From Adiantum capillus-veneris (taxonomy: Eukaryota; Streptophyta; Polypodiopsida; Polypodiales; Pteridaceae), in the NCBI GenBank assembly GCA_014529385.2, contig CM043966.1, forward strand, positions 141,284,211 to 141,348,210: DNA of 64,000 bases. The letters are read 5' to 3'. The first letter of the stretch is position 1. Each line of letters opens with the position of its first letter. Below the pieces are notes generated by a model that was not told the DNA's origin, ran no database searches, and saw only the letters and a list, made by a program, of their open reading frames with translations. Below are positions 51,209-62,872 of the stretch, in pieces. Made by a program: the position numbers and the translations under genes.

Positions 51209-53797
51209 CTATAATGGAAACTTTTGCTCCATGGGTGGGGTAGGCATCAATGCAGGAACTCGAGGTGAGTCTGCCCAATCTATAGGCGGTCTATTTTCCA
51301 TGATGCGTTTAAGCATTAGGCAATCCTTCGCTTGATGGCCATACCTACCACACGCGTTACAAGTCCCGTTAAACTTTACTCTGAAAGTAGGGCATTCACT
51401 CGTAGTATGTGGGCCCAAACAAATTGAGCACCATTGTTGCTCCCTTCTTGGATACATATGAGTGTTTTGTGGAGCACGATTACCCCTAAGGCTTTCTTGG
51501 ATGGCCTTGGTGAGATCTGCCAAAGTCATCTCAGATATCGTTTGCTCTTTCACGATTGGCTTTATCTTCATTGGCTCATGCCCTGACGCTTGCGAGCTAC
51601 TAGACTTCGGATCGACGGACACTCTTTCTCCTGCAATCATTAAATTATCCTCCAATTGGATTGCATTCATGGTGACTGCTTCCCAAGTAGTGATACCTCT
51701 AATGACTAGGCCATTATAGATACTTTCATGTCGTAGTCCCCTAATGAATCTATCGAGCAATTGGTTGTTGTTGAATCGCTCGTTTGGATTGCATCGAGAA
51801 TTCAAATTCTTTAGGCGACTAATGAAGTCTCTCACAGATTCACCTTCTTCTCGTTGGGCTTTCTGGAGCTGAGAGGCTACACCCCAAAGTACTCCCTCTC
51901 GTATGTATTCTTTTAAGAACAGTCTCCTAAGAGTAGAGTAGATCGTTTTCTCTTCTACTCTTAAGGTTCTATACCAATCTCCAACCTTTTCGCTTAGGGT
52001 CAAACTCAAAGCCTTACACTTATGTAGCTCATTGTGCTCTTCCAAGGAATCGCACACATGTTCAAAGACTTCCATATGCTTTCTAGCATCTCTGTCTCCA
52101 CTGAATTTGTGTGTGAGCTTAGCTACTTGAACTGCCTTGCTCCTAGGCTCTCTATCAGGTGCACTACGCATGTTTTCCGCAATAGAGCGACCGATAGTTT
52201 GAGCAAATGCTGCCAAATCTCCTATTTGAGCAGGTATAATGGGTGTATGTGCTCCTGGAACCACATGTGAGATGGGAGTTGGCCTTGGCCTTGGCATACG
52301 CGCGGCTCTTGGGTCCCATATTTTGTATGGTGGTGTACCAGATGGTGGTCCAAAGTTTACAGGCATGGCCCTAGGCATAGGGGGTGCCTGATATGGCATG
52401 TTATTATTAAATGGCATGGCTCCACTTGTATAAGATCTTGGATAATGCCATTGTGGATTGTAAGCTCTTGGAATAATCAGAGGTGTAGGAGCTACATGAG
52501 GCTGAGGTACAACAGGTGCACACGATTGATACATACATGTAGGTATAGTTGGGGGCACTATGCTACTAGGCATCGGCGCAGTGTTAACAAATGAACTCCA
52601 TGGTGTACTTCTTTTCATGCTCACCACTGGGATATGCATGGTAGCCGTAGTGTCATTAAGAGAAAGATGAGCTAGATCTGGGAAGGTAAAGCTGCCACTT
52701 GTGGGCTCAGATTGTACTGAGGCTCCTGGCGAAACAACATATGGAGGATCAATGGGGCTCACTGAGGGAGTCTCCATTTGTGATAGGGTTGGTTGGTTGG
52801 CCTTTCCCGTATCCAAGAATCTCATTAGGCCTGTTGAAGGCATGTTGATCCCTGTGTTCCGTCTTTCTAACTCGACAATCCTATGGAGGACATCACAGAC
52901 TTTTTGTTGTTGCTCATCTATGCTAGTAGCACCTGATGTGGATTTTAGAACATCTAACCAACCCACATGATAGGTGTGTCCTGTGTACCGATCAATTAAA
53001 GCTTCTACTTGTAGGTCATACTCCCAATTTTCGTTTAGGAATATCCCATCTAGGCCTGGCGTGCTGGAGGTTTCCCTCGAAGTGGAAGCATTATTGCTCC
53101 CCATCGCTTGCCCCTCCGTGACTACTACCTTGGGAGCACTCGGTTGCTCGGCTGGCATGATTGTTGTCATAGGATCCTTTGCTTTCAGGGCTTGAATTTG
53201 TTCTAGCCTTCGTAGGTTCTCAGTTTCCCTCTCCCTTGTTGCTTGCATATAGAACTCGATCTCTTGTACTTCAGCAAGACTCCTACCATCGGGTAGTAAA
53301 ACCTCAGAGGGAGATAGTCCTAAAGGATCAGAAGGTGCAGTGTATGGAACATTCACATGCACACTCTCAAGAAGCATAGGGTCTATTTTAGGCATAAATG
53401 ACGAATTTACTTCCCCACTCCCTTCATTTATTTCATTAACCGCATGTTCGGAGCGAGTAGCTCTACTAAGGGTCTCTTTTAAGCGGCTAAACACGTTGGA
53501 CCCGGGCCGTGGGCCCATGGCATGCATGTCTTGACTTGAACTATCAGGGTTTGGTGTAGGATACCCCTCCATGAATTCGTAGTCAGAGGAAGAATCACTA
53601 GACGCGATATGAGGATCTTGGGTCGTGCTACCTTGAGTCCCGACCGAAGGTCCAGAACCTAGGGTGGAGGAATAATGGGTGCCCGCGTAAATGGAGGCAC
53701 TACCAATATGCTCGTGCTCTAACACTCGTCCAGAGCGTAGGTTCATATGACTTGGATCCCCTAGAAGTGTCAGTGAGTGCCCGTGAAGGCTGCTCAC
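51209..53797 (-). CDS. Element A Gag, 862 codons
   Basis: An unbroken frame from 53797. The start conserved with B is MNLRSGRVLEHEHIG, 17 codons in. The N-terminal 500 residues are Pro/Ser/Thr-rich with no recognised fold. The capsid-like region follows (IGDLAAFAQTIGRSIAENM, FSGDRDARKHMEVFEHVCD, GDWYRTL, FISRLKNLNSR). Next are zinc knuckles CSICLGPHTTSEC (CX2CX3HX4C) and CNACGRYGHQAKDC (CX2CX4HX4C). The TAG at 51209-51211 is absent from element B, where the same place reads through, so it is a decay stop rather than a regulated Gag stop. The coding protein was probably a very long Gag-Pol. Confidence 0.88.
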   Translation of the reverse strand: MSSLHGHSLTLLGDPSHMNLRSGRVLEHEHIGSASIYAGTHYSSTLGSGPSVGTQGSTTQDPHIASSDSSSDYEFMEGYPTPNPDSSSQDMHAMGPRPGSNVFSRLKETLSRATRSEHAVNEINEGSGEVNSSFMPKIDPMLLESVHVNVPYTAPSDPLGLSPSEVLLPDGRSLAEVQEIEFYMQATRERETENLRRLEQIQALKAKDPMTTIMPAEQPSAPKVVVTEGQAMGSNNASTSRETSSTPGLDGIFLNENWEYDLQVEALIDRYTGHTYHVGWLDVLKSTSGATSIDEQQQKVCDVLHRIVELERRNTGINMPSTGLMRFLDTGKANQPTLSQMETPSVSPIDPPYVVSPGASVQSEPTSGSFTFPDLAHLSLNDTTATMHIPVVSMKRSTPWSSFVNTAPMPSSIVPPTIPTCMYQSCAPVVPQPHVAPTPLIIPRAYNPQWHYPRSYTSGAMPFNNNMPYQAPPMPRAMPVNFGPPSGTPPYKIWDPRAARMPRPRPTPISHVVPGAHTPIIPAQIGDLAAFAQTIGRSIAENMRSAPDREPRSKAVQVAKLTHKFSGDRDARKHMEVFEHVCDSLEEHNELHKCKALSLTLSEKVGDWYRTLRVEEKTIYSTLRRLFLKEYIREGVLWGVASQLQKAQREEGESVRDFISRLKNLNSRCNPNERFNNNQLLDRFIRGLRHESIYNGLVIRGITTWEAVTMNAIQLEDNLMIAGERVSVDPKSSSSQASGHEPMKIKPIVKEQTISEMTLADLTKAIQESLRGNRAPQNTHMYPRREQQWCSICLGPHTTSECPTFRVKFNGTCNACGRYGHQAKDCLMLKRIMENRPPIDWADSPRVPALMPTPPMEQKFPL

Positions 53798-54713
53798 CTA
53801 GTATTTTTGGGTGTTTTGCAACCCAAGTCTTTTCTTAATTTTTTTTAATTTTTTGATTTTTTGGTCCTTTTTTTCTGACCCAACTATAGAATAGAACGTA
53901 TGATAGCTCAAAACAAGCGTCTCGGTCAGAGGGACGTGCCGTGCTTTACAGCCCTCCGTTTGGTCACTTTATGTCCTCGGAATCCCTAAAACCGTCAATT
54001 TCTAGTAGGAAACTAAGCCCAAATTAGAAAGTCTAAGGGTGCAAGTGGGAAGAGAAGGGAGGAGAGTGGAGGACTTGCCCCACATGCTCTCATTCCCTCT
54101 TGAGGGGGTAGGGTATATATATAAGAGTGAGTCTAGTATATATCATAGGACTGAGGCTTGGGCTTGGGCTTGGGGAAATGATCCCGATCCCGATCAAAAT
54201 TTTAGTGTAGCCCCCCAGTCACTCACGCTTAAATATTTTCGGTTTTTTCACCTATCTAACCTCTCTGTCAATAGCTCACTACCTTATCTACTTACTAACA
54301 GTGCTGCTAACCACTAACTAATCTACTAACTAATCTGTTAACCACTCTGCTAACTGCTTACTGACAATGGGCTAACTGTCCACCTACTTCCTCTCCCACT
54401 ACCTTACTGTGCAAAGACTGTGTGCAGGCAAACCTTGACAGAAAAATGTGTACAGACTGTGTGCAAACAAAAATTGCTAACTGCCTTCCTACTTATTCAT
54501 TCACTGCGAATAAGCTAACGACTACTAATTGTGCAAAGACTGTGTGCAAACAGAAAACACAACATTATGCAAAAATCACAGAACTTGCAGACAATACAGA
54601 AATTAACAACTTGCAGAAAAGTAACTCATTCCTCTTCCTCTTCCTCTTCTTTCCTACTACAAACAACTCATAGGAGAAGCACAAAGTGCCTCTTGGGCTT
54701 AGTGCAGGGCGAT
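53798..54713 (-). other. 5' leader region of element A
   Basis: Non-coding. It shares with the B leader the GTGCAAGTGGGAAGAGAAGG block (54036) and a GATCCC repeat (54181-54196). Confidence 0.6.
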
Positions 54714-54731
54714 TCCCCGGCAACGGCGCCA
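54714..54731 (-). promoter_or_regulatory. Primer-binding site of element A (tRNA-Asp type)
   Basis: Minus strand TGGCGCCGTTGCCGGGGA, matching the 3' end of plant tRNA-Asp, four bases from the LTR. Confidence 0.9.
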
Positions 54732-54735
54732 AAAA

Positions 54736-54970
54736 TGTGCGCTCCTTGCCGCACTGTCGAAGCAAGGGCCTTGCCTAACACTGTGTGCAAGCCATAGACG
54801 GTTCCAAGCACACAACTAGCTTAACTAGTAAGCTCAAAAGAGGGCAATGGTGTGTCACTCACCGCTCTATGCTCCCGCCGTGGAGGATTCCTCACCGCGA
54901 AGAAAAAGGAGACGCCGCTACGTTGCGCTCAACCGCTTCACCGCCGTCGTGCCGCCGCAATGCTCGATCA

Positions 54971-55008
<38 letters not shown>

Positions 55009-55346
55009 CACACACACACACAAGGAGGTGAAGAAGAAGAAGATGGAGATGGAGATGGAGCAAGAGCACTCTTCTATTGCACAAATGAGAGAATGAGTGA
55101 ATTTTAGGTTTAGTTGGCTTTTATATGAGCTCACCCCATTCACACTTGGGCGCCCATGCTTAGCCAACTAATCCCTTGAATGTCCCAGTTAGAGTGCGCC
55201 TCTCATCTGCGATCACTCTTACCCTTTTCCTATTGGACCGACAAGCCTGGTACCTGACTCTACCAAATAAATAATACAATGTCCACCGTAGGTTACAACG
55301 TCCGTCTTGTAGGTGATAGGGTGCGCGTGAGCCGTGAGGGTTAACA
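54736..55346 (-). repeat. 5' LTR of gypsy element A
   Basis: 611 bp. The TATA-like CATATAAAAGCC is at plus 55116-55127 and a CT/CA microsatellite at 54975-55021. Followed on the plus side by the CAAAC duplication. Confidence 0.95.
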
Positions 55347-56135
55347 CAAACGACCATTTTCCAACAATGGATTTCAAAGAGACCTACAACGCAGGAAAAG
55401 CAAATCGGTATGGTAAATACTCTTACCCATGACATGAGTTTGACGAGTCATAAGCAATCAGTGGGAATTCACATAGCGGGCCACGAAGAATCCCACCTAC
55501 ACTGCCCAACAAAGTTATCAAACACATATAGACCAGAAAGGATCAGGTCACAAGGTTTGAGCAAAGTCAATTCACAGATACCTCTCTAAAGACCTCCACT
55601 ACAAACCATAGGCTGAAACACGAGTTCCTCCTCAAGTAAATATATGGTACCAGTAATCACTTATGGCCCAAAGTAAGCTTGCAAAAATTTGGACTCCAAA
55701 ACAACAACCTAAGGAACTCCCTAAAGTACACGCCTTCAATAGACGACTAAAAGCATGTTCCAGTCCAACCATACCCACAGTTCATATTTGGATACCTAAA
55801 TGACGAACAACCACAAATACAAAGGTGACTAACAGCCACATGGTTTCACCAGCTCCGTTGTCTATCAAAGAAAGAGCAAATATACTCGACAGCTTATTGT
55901 TTCACCACTCTCACCAGGGTCATACTTTCACAAGAATCTTCAACATCAAATGCCAATAAGCATCATGCGTATGCCTTCCTTTTGCACATCATTAATCTTT
56001 TCATGCATTGCTTGAGTATGCATATAGGGCCGCATTACATGGCTAGCATTAGCACCTTCTTGATTCCTATGCAGAGCACATACCCTCGGGCATTACACCG
56101 TCGTCCAGGAGGATTTCGACTAGGAAGGGGGGTTG
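55347..56135 (+). other. Gypsy fragment C, 3' part after the element A insertion
   Basis: The frame left at 28124 (MADKGKQPLQT) continues here as NDHFPTMDFKETYNAG until a stop near 55435. The rest is untranslated or decayed. AGGAAGGGGGGTTG at 56121-56134 looks like a polypurine tract. The following TGTGGACCCGTG is a plausible LTR start. Confidence 0.6.
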
Positions 56136-57651
56136 TGTGGACCCGTGTAAAAAAGGGCACTGTTTTCCATGACTTTGTGGATTTTTTGTGTTTGATTGCA
56201 AGAATTTTGATAAACCCGAGTATATATGCTCTTAATTAATGTGTTATAACAGGAAACAGAGGACAAACACCAAAGATGAGCCTCTAGGGGTGTGTGTGTG
56301 TGTGTGTGTGTATAAAAATCATAATTTTCATGCTAAAAAAGTACAAAAATGGAGCAATCCATCCAGAATAACTACAAATAGATGTATATAGTGGTTTACT
56401 ATGCTATTATCTAATTATCTTGATTTATGGATATTTTTCAAGTCAAGTTAGCTATTTTTCTTTATTTTTTGTTAATTTTTTATTATAAAAAATTAGAAAA
56501 GCAGGTGAAATGAAAAATATGGGAGTGATCAATAATTGAACAACAGCTTATGGTGAAGATGGGGTGCAAGTATGAGAAAAGTTGCAGAAAGCCGATTTGA
56601 TCAGTTTTTGGACGAAATGTCAAAATTTTCAAAAACAGAGCAAACGGAGTCCAAATGAAGAAATTTATGAGCTTAAAGTACATTTTGCAACAAGATAGAA
56701 GCAAATGTCAAGTTTAATAACAAGTGGTCCGATATTTGGGTCCACTTATTAGCTCATTTTCACTATTCACAAGTGAGAGAGAGCTTGAGAGACCTAGAGC
56801 GTGCGAACCTTCTACAACTACTACTCTGTACGACGCACACAACACACTGATCGGTGCCAGACATGAGAAGTAGACTCGTTACCATGTGCTCTTCTTGTTC
56901 TATACTCTCTTTGTCGCAAAAAACCCCAAAAGACGGCAATGTGGCATCCGAAGAAAGAAATCGAAACAGGGCCGTAATGCTTCAATCACTTACTCGGTAG
57001 CTACAAGACTTGACAGGAGGTTAACCCTAACCTAGGAGAACACCTCTATGACCTCCAATGTGGGTTTAGGTCAATCGGAAAAACCCTAACCTCTTCGCGC
57101 ACGAAAGAAGCTGATCGAGAAGGGATTGTTGAAATAATGCAAAACTTCATGAGAAGTTATGTCTCAAGCATTTCTATAAGCCAAGGTAACCTACTCTAGA
57201 TCTATCATGAAAAGGTGGACCAAAACATCGAGTTAAGCTTCAGACACGCAAAGAGTTATTTGGTCCTCACACAGCTAAGCGAGGTGTCCGTTTGTCACCA
57301 AACTTCACAAGCATCATTGACATATCATCAACAACCAACACGTAGGGTCAAACATCAAGAAAAATCATCATCATCTCCTCATCAGAATCGATATTTGAGC
57401 GACAAATTGCTAAAAAGGGTATCCTTGAGTTCAAACAATACATCAAAGCCATGGAAAGGTGCCCTTTTGCATCCACATGCTTGGGAGATGAAGCTCAAGA
57501 AGAATCTTGGCGGGAAAACCTCCTCAAATGAAGAAATTCCTTTCAGAGACTGAAATTCCAAAGAGGGAGTTTCTAAGTTAAAAACTAGCTAGTAGGGCCT
57601 AGGGTACAAGCCAAAACATCCCAAGGTATCAAAGTCATTTTTTATCAAGGG

Positions 57652-59299
57652 AGATATCATACACGTATGATGTCTCACAGTCAGATTTTGCACAAAAATC
57701 ACTCACTTGACTTCACAAACACATTTTGCATACCCTAAACATGAAGCACATAAAATTTCATAAGATTTGGAGCCAATTAGGGTACTCAAGACCCAAAAGA
57801 CGCAAAGTCTTAGCCTAATCCCATAAATTTATCTTTGGACTTACCAAAAGTGCTTCAAATCAAGTGAAATTTTACACACAACAAACACATAGCCTAAATA
57901 TCATGTGCCTATGCTCAAATATCCATTTGCAAAAGTAGGCATTATACGTGTATAGTGTCTAGACCTGTCACAAAGAAGTTATGTCAACACTCTGAACATC
58001 CAGAATTGTAAAGCATATCACATATAGCCTCTACACCAAGTTTGGTCACCTTTGGACATGTTTTGTTCACCACCCACATCAATTTCCAAATCATAGTGTC
58101 ATAAACTACTTCTAGCTCATAAGCAGTAGTCCAAATTCATATTTGCACATATCACAGCCATACACACATCATGAGCTACCTCTACCACAAGTTTGAGCCA
58201 AAAATACCAAAGTAGACATTATACGCGTATAATGTCTAAAACCTTTGAATTGACATGATGTTGTTATTTTGGAAGCCTTAACTTTTTATACACATCATTA
58301 TGAGCTCCCCAACACAGTTTCATCACACTTGAATATCTTTTGACCTTCAATCACTCAAAAAAGTTTGGTCACCTTTGGACATGTTTTGTTCACCACCCAC
58401 ATCAATTTCCAAATCATAGTGTCATAAACTACTTCTAGCTCATAAGCAGTAGTCCAAATTCATATTTGCACATATCACAGCCATACACACATCATGAGCT
58501 ACCTCTACCACAAGTTTGAGCCAAAAATACCAAAGTATGTCGACATTATACGCGTATAATGTCTAAAACCTTTGAATTGACATGATGTTGTGATTTTGGA
58601 AGCCTTAACTTTTTATACACATCATTATGAGCTCCCCAACACAGTTTCATCACACTTGAATATCTTTTGACCTTCAATCACTCAAAAAAGCGGAGTTTCA
58701 AGCTGTTTTGCATGAGTAGACATCATACGCGTATGATGTCTCTTCTCTTATACAGATGCCAAAGTCCACATTTTTCATCAGAAGCATGTTCATCGTATAG
58801 TATAAAAGCCATGCATTCAATTTGGAAATTTTGGGCAAGGTTGTGACCACTTGGGACCCAAAATCAGAAAATCCCAGAAAAAGAAACATTCTATGGCCCC
58901 CAAACACATGACTTATCTCCAAATCAAAATCTAAGATGATCAAAGGATTTCCAATGACCTGAGGATGCTACAGATGAAGTCTAGGCCAAAAATCTCAAAA
59001 GAGACATTATATGCGTATAATGTCTCCAGAGGGCCAAATGACAATTCCAGTGGGATTTCTCACTTCCAATGCCTTTACTCAATTAATCTTATCCCAAATC
59101 CCAAGTCTCATCAAGTTTTGTATTTGTTTATCCATCTAAACCCAGGTTGTGGAATCCAAAGCTCTATAGTGGATTATTGGCTCCAATCACATGAGGAGAA
59201 ATCCAAATCAGGTTCTAAAGTCACAGGACGTTGAACCATGCTAAGGCCAGATACACTACAAGTTTGAGCCATTTTGAACAAAGTAGACATCATATGCGT
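57652..59299. repeat. Seven dispersed copies of a 24-bp palindrome
   Basis: Positions 57652-57675, 57937-57960, 58214-58237, 58541-58564, 58718-58741, 59002-59025 and a half copy at 59285-59299. The centre is ATTATACGCGTATAAT or CATCATACGCGTATGATG, flanked by AGA..TCT. The copies at 58214 and 58718 are perfect 24-bp palindromes, though their sequences differ from each other at compensating positions. Confidence 0.93.
58038..58688. repeat. 323-bp tandem duplication
   Basis: The segment starting AAGTTTGGTCACCTTTGGAC at 58038 repeats at 58361 almost without change. Visible differences are T/G near the GTTGTTATTT block and a short insertion (TGTCG) before the palindrome of the second unit. Confidence 0.95.
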
Positions 59300-60234
59300 T
59301 GTCGGAATGTGTGCCGTCTAGCTGGGAAGGTGCAAAACCTCTGGCTGTGTCTCATCACAAACACTTTGTGAAAAAGCATTTATGGAGAATCACCAACCCT
59401 CTTTCCAAGGGTGATTGAAAATCTAAGAGTGTTCGTGACAACAAAGTCACAAACCCTCTTTCCTATCGTGCTTGGAAATTGCTTGTTTTTGTAGTTGAGA
59501 TTATGATGAGAGGATCACTAAATAACATTCAATTTCATTTGAAAGACCATTTAAAAACACTAAAGTTTCAGCCATGAAACCTCAATGCTCATACAAGTAA
59601 AAATCTCAATCAAAACCCAAACCTCTTTCATGGTATCATGTAGCCTCGCCCCCAATTACATAGTCGTAACATCAAACAGTTGAAAGGAATACCTGAGCTT
59701 CCACCTTCATGGAAACCATTTTCTGAATTTGCAGAGATTTAAGAGCTTCTAAAGTGAAGCCCACACACCATTTTGATAAGGGAAAACCCTAATTCACTCC
59801 CTCACAAGCTCAGATACAAGATTACGAAGAGGCGGGACTGCCCTACACATAGATTGAGCAACCATGGAAGCAATTGAACAGTAGAGCAAAGTTGCTGGTT
59901 TTTTTTGTAAAAAGCAGACCTCTCTCTCTTACCCATGACATTTTCAGCTGATGTGTCAAGTTTTAGGCCATTTTTCCACTTTGGACCAAAACTAGACCAT
60001 TTTTAGCTCATTTTTTACCCCAAAAATGCCATTTTTGATGCGAAAAATCCCAAATAGAGTCAGAAAAATCCCTAAATTTATGGGATCACTTGCATAAGCA
60101 TAAAAATCATAGACAATCATCATTTTCATCAATATACCATTTTGGGTCACTTTCCATGCAATTCTGCAACGATGTTTGTTAGCTGCTATTTTTTGCAGTT
60201 TTTGCCCGCATCAGTCTTTATGGGAGAGATGAGT

Positions 60235-60488
60235 GTGCCACCATGAAACACTTTGAATATGTACATTTTCAAACCAAATTAGAAATATTATCAAGTGGGA
60301 AAGCACGCAAAGGCGCTACATCCAGGGCCATGATTCCCCGGATAGGTATGCACATGATAGCGATCGTAGCAGCCGCTTTAGCATATATCACAATATGTAC
60401 ATTGTTGTTTTTCTTTCCATGCATCGAGAAGTGTCAAAAGTGAGGTGAATTTTTTTATTTCACACTATGTACGTGCCACAGCACGACA
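60235..60488 (-). repeat. Possible 3' LTR of gypsy fragment D
   Basis: On the minus strand, AGAGGGGGTGGA is directly followed by TGTCGTGCTGTGG, the usual polypurine-tract/LTR junction at 60488. The far end of this LTR is not defined. 60235 is only where TGTGCC appears. Confidence 0.35.
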
Positions 60489-62625
60489 TCCACCCCCTCT
60501 GAACCTGCACATCCTCCGGCATGTGCCAACATTTTCCATATGTAGGTTTAATCTTCATTAAGATCCATAAATATTTGGATGTCATTTTCATCTTTTGCAA
60601 ATTTTGGAAAATCATCCTCTACTTCTTCATCCTCATCTGTAGCAATGTCATTAGGTTCTTCATCATCATCTTGTTGTGAATCAAAAGGATCATTATCATG
60701 TCTCCTCTTGAACATCTTGATTCTTTTGCTTGCTATGGAATTTTAAGCTCTGTTCCATTGAGCTCCCTCAAAGTATATGTAGCATTTCCATGCACATGTT
60801 TGACAACATAGGGACCAAACCACCTTTTTGAAAATTTTCTTTGTGTGGTGTGCTGGTTATCAAGGCTATTTTCATACATTCGGACCCAATGACCCTCTTC
60901 ATAGGCTTTGGTGGAAGCCTATGTCTTTTATCAAACCTATCTTTATTCTTCAGTCTTGCATCCTTCAATCGAGCTTTTGCAATGTCTATGTCTTCTTGTC
61001 TTCTTTCCAATTGCTTTGCTTTACGCGCAAAGCAAGCCGATTTTCTCTACTTACACCATCTTCCCAAGGTAACATGTTCCAAGTAGGAACTACATCCTCA
61101 ACTGGCATGACTGGCTTCTACCATACATCAATTCTGTAAGCATGTAACCAGTCACTGAGCTATGAGTGTACGGTCAGCCCATAAAGCATATGGTACCAAC
61201 CTTGGCCATTCACACATTCTTCATTTGCATGCCTTAGCCAAAGCTTTGACAATAGTAGGATGTCCTCTTTCGCTTTTCCCAGTTCTCTCTAGATTGTAAG
61301 CACAAGTCAGGGCTAGCTTGATACCAATTCTTGTAAAGAAATTCCTTGCTTCATCTGCATCTAACTCATCGCTATCAGCAACTATCTTTCCCACACAATT
61401 CAAGCAAAAATTTACAAACAGCTTCTGTAGTTTTTGTCTACAATGCACGCCCTTCCACTTGGTTTGTCAAGTCTTCTCGTGCAAGTACCAAGTATCTCAT
61501 TTGCCAAAGTCCTAAAGGCATTGTGACAAGATCAACAACCTATTTATAGTGCATGGTTAATGGGTATGTAGGATGCAATCCATCACGATGGCGTACATTG
61601 GAATACATTTGGCATGTGACACAAGACTCCACAAAATCTACTACATTCTTATACATGCCTTTCCACCAATATCTTTCTTTCACTTTGAAAAAAGTAGCCC
61701 ATACACCTTGATGTCCAGCATATATGCTTTCATGAAGCTCTTTGATAATTTTGAACTGAGTAGGCTTATCACATACTACTCGTAATGGAGTCCCATCTCT
61801 TTTTTTAGGATGTTTCCATAAGTAGCGATCCCTCAAGAAGAATCCATATGCTTTGTTTCTGATCCTTTTGAATTATGTTCAGTCCAATCATCTTGCTTTT
61901 GTAAAGTACTTAGGTAGCGACCTATGAGCAACCATTCATCCTCATAGAACTCCTCTGGAAAGGACTCAAGTGAAGATACAATGCATATATCATCACACTT
62001 TTCATGAGAAATTGTGTAGAATTTTGTGCCCACATCTTCTTCCTCATCAATCATATCCTCCTCATCTTCATATCTTGCCCTTGAAAGCATATCTGCCATT
62101 GCATTATCTTTTCCTACAATGTGATTCAATTCTAGGTTCAAGGACTTTATATAAGCAATTGACCTAAGCATAGCAATATCAGGAGTAGAGCAGCTTGCAA
62201 TCATCCCTAGAAGTGGTAAGCAATCAATCTCCACAACTACAGATGCTCCAATGAAGTACTCTTTGTCACACTTTAATGTTGTAACGACCCCCCACAACTC
62301 CCTTTTTATCTGTGGATATGATCTTTGGCAAGAGCTTAGAACCTTGGCCCCAAACTTCACCACATACCTGTGTTTCTCTTCATTGTCTTGTCCTATTGCC
62401 CATCCGATTCCCGTTGGACTAGTGTCCACTTTCACAATCACCGGTCTTCCACACTCATAGTCAATCTTCCTCAAAGTTGGTGAAGACAGTAGCAATTGCT
62501 TCAACTTTCTCATAGCTTTTACATGTGCATCGTTCCATTGAAACCTTGGTTCTTCCTTAGCAATTGATAAAGAGGATCTACAATATGTGCAAAATGTAGA
62601 ATCCATATGAGATAGAAGACACATG
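60489..62625 (-). pseudogene. Ty3/gypsy fragment D: RNase H and integrase
   Basis: On the minus strand from 62625: RNase H (VIVKVDTSPTGIGWAIG, SYPQIKRELWG, VVVEIDCLPLLG, MADMLSRARYEDEED). Then the integrase zinc head (LHESIYAGHQG and CVTCQMYSN). A piece of the core comes next (DELDADEARNFFTRIGIKLA and GKSERGHP, with the E). Then the C-terminal helix (RRQEDIDIAKARLKDARLKN), a GPY/F relic and an acidic end (DDDEEPNDIATDEDEEVEDD). It carries several frameshifts and lacks the RT. The GKSERGHP core motif instead of GQAER puts it in a different gypsy lineage from A and B. It is cut at 62626 by LTR E. Confidence 0.88.
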
Positions 62626-62872
62626 TGTTAGAAACAACGGCTATGGAGGGTGCAGCGGTGAGGATCCATGGCTAGAGGTGCAGCGTGCTGAGGAAGAAGA
62701 AGAAGAACGAGATGAGAAGAGAGAGCTCGACAAACAAAAAAAAAACACTATATTTTGATTGATTGTAAAGCCTTACATATAACGCCATGCAAACTATAAG
62801 TGACCTACATGCCTTTAAGAGGTTGTTCCCATGGGTTGACATCAAAATCCATGAGGGCTTGGAAACCCAACA
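62626..62872 (-). repeat. Copia-type LTR (element E), minus orientation
   Basis: 247 bp, TGTTAGAAAC to GAAACCCAACA. On the minus strand it begins TGTTGGGTTTCC right after GAGGGGGGGAT, a classic copia polypurine tract. It interrupts the RNase H frame of fragment D. Confidence 0.7.

Larger units (their letters stand above)
28125..55346 (-). mobile_element. Ty3/gypsy element A, 27.2 kb including nested element B
   Basis: LTRs at 28125-28744 and 54736-55346 match each other. Both begin TGTGCGCTCC and end GGGTTAACA, and both are flanked by the 5-bp duplication CAAAC (28120-28124 and 55347-55351). The coding direction is minus: the PBS lies next to the right LTR and the polypurine tract next to the left one. 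Without B the element is about 13.8 kb. Order: Gag, protease 1, linker, RT, RNase H, integrase with GPY/F end, second protease-like domain, W-P-K tail, 152-codon ORF, long 3' non-coding region. The RT resembles the Athila/Tat (OTA) side of plant gypsy rather than chromoviruses. No chromodomain or second (archaeal-type) RNase H is seen. Confidence 0.96.
56136..60234 (+). repeat. LTR-like region of fragment C with a palindrome array
   Basis: Begins TGTGGACCCG directly after a purine tract, so at least its start is probably the 3' LTR of C. The end was not found and the partner LTR is not in the window. No coding capacity was recognised over 4 kb. A (GT)n run lies at 56291-56310. It contains seven 24-bp palindrome-like motifs (57652-59299) and a 323-bp tandem duplication (58038-58688). 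Confidence 0.45.

Noticed and set aside
57652-59299. CRISPR-like array of regularly spaced palindromes
   Set aside because: Spacers are 150-300 bp and of repeated rather than unique sequence, there are no cas genes, and the organism is a plant. These are tandem-duplicated dyads.
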